Assembly: GCA_963827725.1 (NCBI GenBank)
Contig: CAWHBM010000001.1
Location: 434,001-498,000, forward strand
Direction: 5' to 3'
Source: VAXT01 sp963827725
GTDB lineage: Bacteria; Actinomycetota; Thermoleophilia; Gaiellales; Gaiellaceae
DNA: 64,000 bases
Positions 58,801 to 64,000 of this stretch are shown here, piece after piece. Positions within the stretch are counted from its first letter, which is position 1; each line of letters starts with the position of its first letter. The notes beneath the pieces were generated by a model. It was not told where the DNA came from, made no database searches, and saw only the letters and a program-made list of their open reading frames with translations. The translations under genes were made by a program, and so were the position numbers.

Positions 58801-59455
58801 AGGCTGTCTCCAGGGGTGGAATGAAGGCGACGACGCCCGCGGTTAGCCCGCGCGCCACCTTCAACTGGTACGCGCTCGACTGAAGGAGCCGCCGCTCCCG
58901 CGGGTTCGACATGAATCCCGTCTCGACGAGGATCGCCGGCACGTTGGCCCAGTTGAAGCCGGTCAGGTCGCTGCGCTTGCCGAGGCCGAGGTTGCGCGCG
59001 CCCGTTGCCGCCACGGTCGAGCGCTGCACGGCCCGCGCAGCTCGCAGGCTCGACGTGTAGATGTCGTTCGTCCAGCCGCGGCGAAACGCGGGATAGAGCG
59101 TCGAGAGACCGTGCCTCGCCGAATCCTGCGAGCCGTCCGCGTGGATCCGGAGCATGAGCTCGGCGCGGCGGCTGTTGCAGAACTCGGCCCGGGCGACGTT
59201 GCCCCCGTTTCCGTGTCTGAAGGTAGACCCGGTTCGGGTCATCGCAACGCGGTAGCCGCGGCGAAGGAGCAGTGCTCGGGTCTTCTTCGCGATCGCCAGG
59301 ACGACCTCGGCCTCGCCGCTCGCGCCGCCGCCGTCCTTGATCTTCCGGACGCTCGAGCCCGGTCCGATCGGCTCCGTCTGCCGGCCGATCGCGGGCGGTG
59401 TCCCGTGTCCCGGGTCAAGGCAGATGAGCGCTGCGGAGAGAGCCTCGAGTATCAC
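58793..59455 (-). CDS. N-acetylmuramoyl-L-alanine amidase (Amidase_3)
   Basis: 220 residues. Zinc ligands and catalytic residues of the AmiC-like family: LICLDPGHGTPP (His), EAEVVLAIAKKTR (Glu), MLRIHADGS (His) and PAILVETGFMSNPRE (Glu). Cleaves the amide between muramic acid and the stem peptide. There is no clear signal peptide from GTG 59455, where the start is set by TATCGT seven bases upstream; a short hydrophobic stretch (LEALSAALICL) is all that precedes the domain. Export route is therefore unclear. Confidence 0.85.
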   Translation of the reverse strand: MILEALSAALICLDPGHGTPPAIGRQTEPIGPGSSVRKIKDGGGASGEAEVVLAIAKKTRALLLRRGYRVAMTRTGSTFRHGNGGNVARAEFCNSRRAELMLRIHADGSQDSARHGLSTLYPAFRRGWTNDIYTSSLRAARAVQRSTVAATGARNLGLGKRSDLTGFNWANVPAILVETGFMSNPRERRLLQSSAYQLKVARGLTAGVVAFIPPLETASR

Positions 59456-59462
59456 GCGAAGC

Positions 59463-59468
59463 ACGATA
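59463..59468 (-). promoter_or_regulatory. Leaderless -10 hexamer of the amidase gene
   Basis: TATCGT on the minus strand, exactly seven bases before GTG 59455. Confidence 0.45.
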
Positions 59469-59489
59469 GCTTCGGCGTCATCCCCGCTC

Positions 59490-59658
59490 CTAGGAGGGCT
59501 TGGCGCAAAACATGCTGAGCCCCCGGGCCGCGCTGCTCGCCCCGAGGCCGGGTCCTCAGTCGCACCCAGGCTGACGAGCCTGGGCGCTCCCTGCGTCCGC
59601 GCCCTCGGAACGACCATCGCACCCCGGGGACGAGCAGTTTCACCCCAAACCCTCCTAG
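59490..59658. repeat. CTAG-ended palindromic element, copy 2 (permease-amidase gap)
   Basis: 169 bp. Ends CTAGGAGGGCTTGG and CCAAACCCTCCTAG (13 of 14 match as inverted repeats); arms of about 80 bp pair over most of their length; a perfect central hairpin CCCAGGCT-GACG-AGCCTGGG (59565-59584) is exactly at the midpoint. Related to copy 1 at 27615-27781 in parts of the arm (GCTGAGC, CGCG, GAGGCCG, AGGCT). Its terminal CTAG supplies the TAG stop of the permease gene. It fills nearly all of the 199-bp gap. Confidence 0.85.
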
Positions 59659-60428
59659 CCGCCGGCGCGCTCGGCGCTTCGCAGGCCGCGCACGGCCCAG
59701 AGGACGAACCCGCCCGCCAGGGCGAGTGCGACGGCATAGGCGAGAGCGACGTGCTCGGGCGAGCCTGCGAGCAGGCCCCGTCCGGTCTCGAGCAGCACCG
59801 TCGATGGATTCACGCTCGCGACCGTGTGCAGCCAGCCGCTGAGCAGGGCGAGGGGAACGTAGACGGGGGCAAAGAACAGGATCAGGAACACAGGCATCTG
59901 CATCACCGGGCCCGCCTGCATCGTGCGGAACCTCATCGCCACACCGGTCGCCCACAGCGTGCCTGTGAGGTTGACGATCAGGGCCAGGCAGTAGAGCGCG
60001 AACAGGTCGACTCCGTCTCCGCCCACCTTCATCTGGGCCAGGAGAGCGACGATCGTGAGGATCGTGGCCGTCAGGGCCCAGCGCGCCAGGGCCGCCAGCA
60101 CGTAGCCGGCGATGATCCCGCTGCGCCTCGGCGCCGCGACCATCAGGCGCCGCGCGAAGCCGTACTCGAAGTCACGCGCGACGCCGAAGCCCGTGAACAC
60201 GCCCCCGAAGGCCGCCGACTGGAGCAGCACGAAGACGAACTGGAACGCCGTGTAGCCGAGCGGGTAGTCGAAGCCCGGAATGTTGTCGACCCGGGAGAGC
60301 CCGCCGGCGAACGCCGTGAAGAAGAAGAGCGGGAAGATGAGACTCGGGAGCAGGAGCGACGGCGTCGTGAACACGTTGTGCAAGACGCGCCAGGCCACAG
60401 CGAACGCCACGGACCAGAAGATCTTCAT
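59655..60428 (-). CDS. ABC-2 type permease of the Drr exporter (second)
   Basis: 257 residues, six hydrophobic helices, ABC-2 fold (TTPSLLLPSLIFPLFFFTAF, FGVARDFEYGFARRLMVAAP). Resembles the DrrB-type permease of drug or lipid exporters. ATG 60428 overlaps the first permease stop. The TAG stop lies in the palindromic element. Confidence 0.87.
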   Translation of the reverse strand: MKIFWSVAFAVAWRVLHNVFTTPSLLLPSLIFPLFFFTAFAGGLSRVDNIPGFDYPLGYTAFQFVFVLLQSAAFGGVFTGFGVARDFEYGFARRLMVAAPRRSGIIAGYVLAALARWALTATILTIVALLAQMKVGGDGVDLFALYCLALIVNLTGTLWATGVAMRFRTMQAGPVMQMPVFLILFFAPVYVPLALLSGWLHTVASVNPSTVLLETGRGLLAGSPEHVALAYAVALALAGGFVLWAVRGLRSAERAGG

Positions 60429-61198
60429 GTTCGCGTCAACCTCATGCGGAGTGCTGAGGCGCCCAGGGCGATCGAGGTGAGAAAGAGCAGCCCGGCGAAG
60501 CCGAAGGCGAGCGCGAGGGCCTGCCAGTCCCAGCCGGTGATGATCAGGCTGCGGAGCCCCTCGATCATGTACGAGACCGGGTTGATCGTCGCGGCGAAGC
60601 GGAACCAGTCGATCTCGATCAGGTCGCGCGGCAGGTTCATCGAAGAGAGGAAGAGGCAGACGAAGAGGAGCGGAAAGAGTCCCTGGACAGCCTCGCCCGA
60701 GCCGGTGCGGAGTGCGAAGAACGCTCCGAGCGCGCCGAACGCGATCGCGATCACCGTGGCCAGGACGAGCAGGACGACCGCGCCGGCGGGACCGGTCTCG
60801 AGGCGCACGCCGAAAACCAGCCCGACCGACAGATAGAAGACCGCCTGGACGAAGCCCATCACGCTGATTCCGGCGAGCTGCCCCGCGATCAGCGACGCCC
60901 CGCGCATCGGTGTCAGCGCGAGCCTGTTCAGGAACCCCGACTGGATGTCACGGGCGAGGTCGGTCCCGGCGTTCATCGTCGCGAAGAGCGCTCCCTGGAT
61001 GAACGGGAACGCGATGAAGAAGGCGAGGAACGAGTCCGAGGGGAAGCCGGGGATCTCCGTCGCCGAGTCGAGCCCGGCAGCCGTGACGGCGAGCAGCATC
61101 ATCGGGAAGACGAACGGGAAGATGACGTTCGCCGGCTGTCGGGCCGTCCGTAGCACCGCCCGGCGTCCGATGTGCCCGACGTGCGCCGCGAAGCTCAT
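60425..61198 (-). CDS. ABC-2 type permease of the Drr exporter (first)
   Basis: 257 residues, six helices, paralogous to the next permease (VIFPFVFPMMLLAVTAAGLD, DLARDIQSGFLNRLALTPMR, NPVSYMIEGLRSLI). With it forms a heterodimeric membrane part driven by the ATPase at 61195-62173. ATG 61198 overlaps the corrected ATPase stop (ATGA at 61195-61198). Confidence 0.88.
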   Translation of the reverse strand: MSFAAHVGHIGRRAVLRTARQPANVIFPFVFPMMLLAVTAAGLDSATEIPGFPSDSFLAFFIAFPFIQGALFATMNAGTDLARDIQSGFLNRLALTPMRGASLIAGQLAGISVMGFVQAVFYLSVGLVFGVRLETGPAGAVVLLVLATVIAIAFGALGAFFALRTGSGEAVQGLFPLLFVCLFLSSMNLPRDLIEIDWFRFAATINPVSYMIEGLRSLIITGWDWQALALAFGFAGLLFLTSIALGASALRMRLTRT

Positions 61199-61216
61199 TC
61201 GGGCTCTTCCTGGGTC

Positions 61217-62173
61217 TCATCGCCGGCCCCCTCGAGGGAGCGGCCCGTCTTCGCGAGGAAGACGTCGTCGAGGCTGGGCGCGTTCAGCTCGAGGTGCTCG
61301 AGCTCGAACGCCCTCCGCGTCGAGCGCGCGGACGATCCCGGCCAGGCCCTCGGCGCCCTCGGAAAGCCGCACGGCGACGCCCTTCGGAGAGCCGTCGGTC
61401 GGTTCGCCGAACCGCTCGAGGATGCGGGCGATCGCCGCCGGATCGGTTCCGTCGCGGGGAATCGCCTCGACGGTCGGCCGGCCGATCTCCGCCTTCAGAG
61501 CCTCGGTCGTTCCCTCGGCGACGATCTTTCCGTGGTCGATGATCCCGACTCTGTCTGCGAGGGCGTCTGCCTCTTCCAGGTACTGCGTCGTCAGGAACAC
61601 CGTGACGCCCTCGTTACGGGCCAGCCGCGCGACCTCGGCCCACAGGGCGCTTCGGCTCTGAGGATCGAGGCCCGTCGTCGGCTCGTCGAGGAAGAGGATC
61701 GTCGGCCGGTGGACGAGTGCGAGCGCGAGGTCGAGCCGCCGCTTCATCCCGCCCGAGTACCCACCGACCTTGCGGTCGCCTGCCTGGGTGAGGCCGACTC
61801 GCTCGAGCAGCTCCTGCGAGCGGGTCTTTCGTTCGGCGCGCGGGATCCCATGCAGAGCGCACTGGAGCTTCAAGTGCTCGCGTCCGGTCAGGAGGTTGTC
61901 GAGCGCCGCTTCCTGGAGCGCGGCGCCGATCGCGGATCGGACCTTGGGCCCCTCGCGGACGATGTCGAACCCGGCGACGCGAGCCGTGCCGGAGGTCGGC
62001 GGGAGCAGCGTCGTCAACATGTGCACCGTCGTCGATTTCCCGGCGCCGTTCGGGCCCAGGAAGCCGTAGATCTCGCCGGGGGCCACGCGGAGATCGATCC
62101 CGTCGACCGCGACGATGTCGCCCTTGAAAGTTCGAACGAGGCTCTCGGCCTCGATTCCGTGCTCGGCGCTCAC
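61217..62173 (-). CDS. Drr-type ABC exporter ATPase with frameshifted C-terminus
   Basis: From GTG 62173 (overlaps the FMN reductase stop). Walker A GPNGAGKSTTVHMLTTL, signature GGYSGGMKRRLDLALAL, Walker B ILFLDEPTTGLD and LTTQYLEEADALADRV, as in DrrA. After LDAEG (about 61310) the frame becomes Arg-rich and stops at 61217. With one base removed at about 61309 the family's end appears (FELEHLELNAPSLDDVFLAK) and runs to TGA 61195-61197, restoring ATGA overlap with the permease. Corrected length 325 residues. Motor motifs are intact. Confidence 0.88.
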   Translation of the reverse strand: MSAEHGIEAESLVRTFKGDIVAVDGIDLRVAPGEIYGFLGPNGAGKSTTVHMLTTLLPPTSGTARVAGFDIVREGPKVRSAIGAALQEAALDNLLTGREHLKLQCALHGIPRAERKTRSQELLERVGLTQAGDRKVGGYSGGMKRRLDLALALVHRPTILFLDEPTTGLDPQSRSALWAEVARLARNEGVTVFLTTQYLEEADALADRVGIIDHGKIVAEGTTEALKAEIGRPTVEAIPRDGTDPAAIARILERFGEPTDGSPKGVAVRLSEGAEGLAGIVRALDAEGVRARAPRAERAQPRRRLPREDGPLPRGGRR

Positions 62174-62745
62174 GCCTCCATTAGTACCGCTTCGGAGGAA
62201 GCGCGCGTTATCGTGAGCTCGACCAGCGCGTGGAGGAGCGCCTGGACGTCGTCTCTTACCTGCTCGTCGATGAGATCGCCGTCCGCGTCGAATCGCTCCC
62301 AGGCGAGGTGGACAAGCACTTCGGGTGCTTCCAGCACGACCGCGCCTGGGAAGAGCAGTGCCTCGCGAACCTGCTCCTGGGCACGACGTGTTCCGCCGCG
62401 GCCGGTGGACGCGCCCATGATCGCGACCGGCTTCCAGCGCAGCACCGACGCGAGCGCCGGGCGCGAGAGCCAATCGATCGCGTTCTTCAAAGCGCCGGAT
62501 GTGCCGCGGTTGTACTCGGGCGTGGCAATCAGAAGCCCGTCCGCCTCGGCGACGGCGGCCCTCAGCGAGGCGACCGGCTCGGGATCGCCGGCCGCCTCGA
62601 CGTCACCGTCGTAGAACGGGATGGGGGAGAGGTCGAACTCCTCGATCTCGACGCCTGCCGGCGCGAGCTCCCGGGCAGCCCGGAGGAGAGCCCGGTTGAA
62701 CGAGCGCTCTCGGAGGCTGCCCGAGATGGCGAGGATTCGGGTCAC
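62170..62745 (-). CDS. NADPH-dependent FMN reductase
   Basis: 191 residues. Flavodoxin-like FMN site: ISGSLRERSFNRALLRAA, the family motif TPEYNRGTSGALKNAIDW, and MGASTGRGGTRRAQEQVR. Acts as a cytoplasmic quinone or azo-type reductase; substrate unknown. GTG 62745 overlaps the YceI stop (GTGA). Together with YceI and the Drr-type exporter it forms a stress-type operon divergent from the MarR regulator. Confidence 0.9.
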   Translation of the reverse strand: MTRILAISGSLRERSFNRALLRAARELAPAGVEIEEFDLSPIPFYDGDVEAAGDPEPVASLRAAVAEADGLLIATPEYNRGTSGALKNAIDWLSRPALASVLRWKPVAIMGASTGRGGTRRAQEQVREALLFPGAVVLEAPEVLVHLAWERFDADGDLIDEQVRDDVQALLHALVELTITRASSEAVLMEA

Positions 62746-63248
62746 TGGCGGATCGCCGTGATGTCGGCGGTGATCTCTACGCGGGTGGGGCCCCATTCGA
62801 CCGAGCCCTCGACGCGGAACAGCGTCTTCTCGACGCCGTCGGCGTCGGTGCCGGTGCCCTGGAACTTCGCGTCGAGCTCGACCTCGACCGGAACCTCCTT
62901 GATCGTCAACTCGCCGACGATCTTGTGGCGATCCCCATTGACCTGCTCGATCCGGCTCGACTCGAGACGGATCTCCGGGAACCGATCGGTGTCGAGCATG
63001 TCGGCCGAGCGCAGGTGGCCGTCGCGCATCTCGTTGTCGGTGAGGACGCTCGCAGTGCGGACGACGCCGCTCGCGGCCTGCTCCTCGCCGCCCTCGACGG
63101 TACCCTCGAACTCTGTGAAGCGACCGGCAATCGACTTCATCCCGGCGTCGAGATCGATGACGTCCCAGCGGATGCTCGAATGGACCGGGTCGACCGCCCA
63201 CGTCCCTGTCGGGATGAGGGTGGTGGCTTCTGTTTGAACTGCTGACAT
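62742..63248 (-). CDS. YceI-family lipocalin-like protein
   Basis: 168 residues. YceI pattern: GTWAVDPVHSSIRWDVIDLD, FTEFEGTVEGGEE, DGHLRSADMLDTDRFPEIRL and a beta-barrel end VEWGPTRVEITADI. Binds isoprenoid-type lipids in characterised members; this copy has no signal peptide, so it should be cytoplasmic. ATG 63248 is preceded by GAAGGAGTCCAG. First gene of the operon with FMN reductase and Drr exporter. Confidence 0.9.
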   Translation of the reverse strand: MSAVQTEATTLIPTGTWAVDPVHSSIRWDVIDLDAGMKSIAGRFTEFEGTVEGGEEQAASGVVRTASVLTDNEMRDGHLRSADMLDTDRFPEIRLESSRIEQVNGDRHKIVGELTIKEVPVEVELDAKFQGTGTDADGVEKTLFRVEGSVEWGPTRVEITADITAIRQ

Positions 63249-63293
63249 CTGGACTCCTTCCAGGTCTGGTGCTAGTATTTGCGTACTCAATAG

Positions 63294-63305
63294 TTGAGCA
63301 ATCAA
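63294..63305. promoter_or_regulatory. MarR operator-like palindrome, site 1
   Basis: TTGA-GCAA-TCAA, between YceI and marR-like starts. The second site begins exactly 30 bp downstream, about three helical turns. Confidence 0.5.
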
Positions 63306-63323
63306 GAATATAGCGGAGGAAGC

Positions 63324-63335
63324 TTGAGCAGTCAA
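63324..63335. promoter_or_regulatory. MarR operator-like palindrome, site 2, covering the marR start codon
   Basis: TTGA-GCAG-TCAA, 30 bp after site 1. Its first three bases are the TTG start codon of the regulator gene. Confidence 0.5.
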
Positions 63336-63788
63336 GTATCAGAGTTGCGAGGGGTCGAGCTGGAGGCATGGATCAACTTCCTCCGGGCTCACGCTGCGGT
63401 CACCCGGCAGTTCAACGCCGAGCTGCTGGCGACCCACGGCCTCACGATCAACGACTTCGACGTCCTCGCCCAGCTCGCCCGGGCGCCGGAGCAGGCGCTC
63501 AAACGAGTTGATCTTGCCGACCGCGTCCTGCTCACGCCCTCGGGCATCACGCGCCTGCTCAAGGGTCTCGAGCAAGCCGGCTACGTGAGGAACCGGCCCT
63601 GCAAAGAGGATGCGCGGGTGACCTACGCCGTGCTAACCGACAAAGGCCACCAAAAGCTTCGAGAGGCCGGTCAGACCCATCGCGCAAGCGTGCGCGCCCT
63701 CTTCTCCGAGCGGTTCGACAAGGATGAGCTTCGCTCGCTCGCAGAGCTGCTCGAGCGCCTGCCGATGCGCGACCTTCCCTGCGAGTGA
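63324..63788 (+). CDS. MarR-family transcriptional regulator
   Basis: 154 residues from TTG 63324, preceded by GGAGGA at a spacing of five (an upstream in-frame TTG at 63294 has no such site). Winged helix with LLATHGLTINDFDVLAQLAR, LADRVLLTPSGITRLLKGLE and wing NRPCKEDARVTYAVLTDKG. Divergent from the YceI-FMN reductase-Drr exporter operon, which it probably represses until a ligand binds. The stop overlaps the next GTG (GTGA). Confidence 0.92.
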   Translation: MSSQVSELRGVELEAWINFLRAHAAVTRQFNAELLATHGLTINDFDVLAQLARAPEQALKRVDLADRVLLTPSGITRLLKGLEQAGYVRNRPCKEDARVTYAVLTDKGHQKLREAGQTHRASVRALFSERFDKDELRSLAELLERLPMRDLPCE

Positions 63789-64000
63789 TCGAGCTCTACC
63801 CGCTGACGCCGGCATTCCTGGAGGCGATCCTGGACGGACGCCGCGAGGAGGCAGCGGCCCTGCTGAACGCGGAGCTCCCGGACGAGTTCCCGCGCAACGG
63901 CGAGCGCCGCTTCCTCACTCTCCGGCTCCGGCAGATGCGCGAGGACGCGCGGTTCGAGGACTGGAGCCCGTTCGCGGTCGTCCTCGAGGGCCGCATGATC
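63785..64000 (+). CDS. GNAT-like acetyltransferase, N-terminal part
   Basis: 72 residues to the right edge, open. Starts GTG 63785 overlapping the MarR stop. Sequence VIELYPLTPAFLEAILDGRR, RFLTLRLRQM and SPFAVVLEGRMI resembles the RimJ/RimL-type GNAT N-terminus; the acetyl-CoA motif lies beyond the window, so the assignment is tentative. Probably co-transcribed with the MarR gene. Confidence 0.6.
   Translation, partial: MIELYPLTPAFLEAILDGRREEAAALLNAELPDEFPRNGERRFLTLRLRQMREDARFEDWSPFAVVLEGRMI

Overview
The window is 64 kb of high-GC, densely coded bacterial chromosome. Many genes start with GTG, TTG or apparently CTG, neighbouring genes often overlap by ATGA or GTGA, and many first genes carry a -10 hexamer only 6-8 nt before the start codon (leaderless mRNAs). 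Together with the gene content this suggests an actinobacterium, probably a Thermoleophilia-like (Gaiellales/Solirubrobacterales) soil lineage. The lineage is inference. The order rpsF-ssb-rpsR-rplI-dnaB-purA suggests a replication-origin-proximal locus.

Layout. 0-2.5 kb: end of a cyclic-nucleotide-binding protein, MobA-like transferase, GFA-family protein, exported beta-propeller, and tRNA-Val, tRNA-Glu and tRNA-Lys. 2.5-9.1 kb: signalling block of a soluble histidine kinase, HD-GYP response regulator, LuxR-type regulator, secreted subtilase with a 15-bp tandem repeat, and a membrane hybrid kinase. 9.1-14.4 kb: SDR, glycogen-debranching-type glycosidase, glycosyltransferase, metallo-beta-lactamase-fold hydrolase and a membrane-anchored exported protein. 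14.4-19.2 kb: transsulfuration operon (cystathionine beta-synthase, cystathionine gamma-synthase/lyase) enclosing two YcaQ-like genes. 19.2-29.9 kb: purM-purN-purH and purL-purF, separated by CtaG, a small membrane protein and two tandem LVIVD-propeller genes. 30-35 kb: small transporter, acetyltransferase, MshEN-like, glyoxalase and exported genes. 35-47 kb: a long minus-strand operon for putrescine/GABA use with two complete PotABCD-type importers, 4-aminobutyraldehyde dehydrogenase and two class-III aminotransferases. 47-48.5 kb: saccharopine-dehydrogenase-like gene and a small gene. 48.5-58.4 kb: purA-purD-purE-purB-purC-purS-purQ downstream of rpsF-ssb-rpsR-rplI-dnaB. 58.4-64 kb: N-acetylmuramoyl-L-alanine amidase, a Drr-type ABC exporter with FMN reductase and YceI genes, divergent from a MarR regulator with two operator-like palindromes, and the start of an acetyltransferase.

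How the genes work together. The purine genes encode most steps from PRPP amination (purF) through IMP (purH), plus the first AMP-branch step (purA) and purB, which serves both routes. purK and a first-class GAR transformylase other than purN are not seen. The 35-47 kb genes can import a polyamine and convert putrescine through 4-aminobutyraldehyde and GABA to succinic semialdehyde. Three genes (cystathionine beta-synthase, GABA aminotransferase, ABC ATPase) are each broken by what looks like one extra base; the glycosyltransferase and purL frames lack a stop where their families end.

Most unusual signals: two related ~168-bp near-perfect palindromic elements ending in CTAG (27615-27781 and 59490-59658), one of them abutting the purF start codon; leaderless promoters that place the start of SDR and PurL at CTG; a 15-bp-arm palindrome embedding the promoter of the metallo-hydrolase gene; and acidic C-terminal tails on ribosomal proteins bS6 and bL9. 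No transposase, CRISPR array, rRNA or phage gene was seen, and no gene-free stretch exceeds 300 bases.
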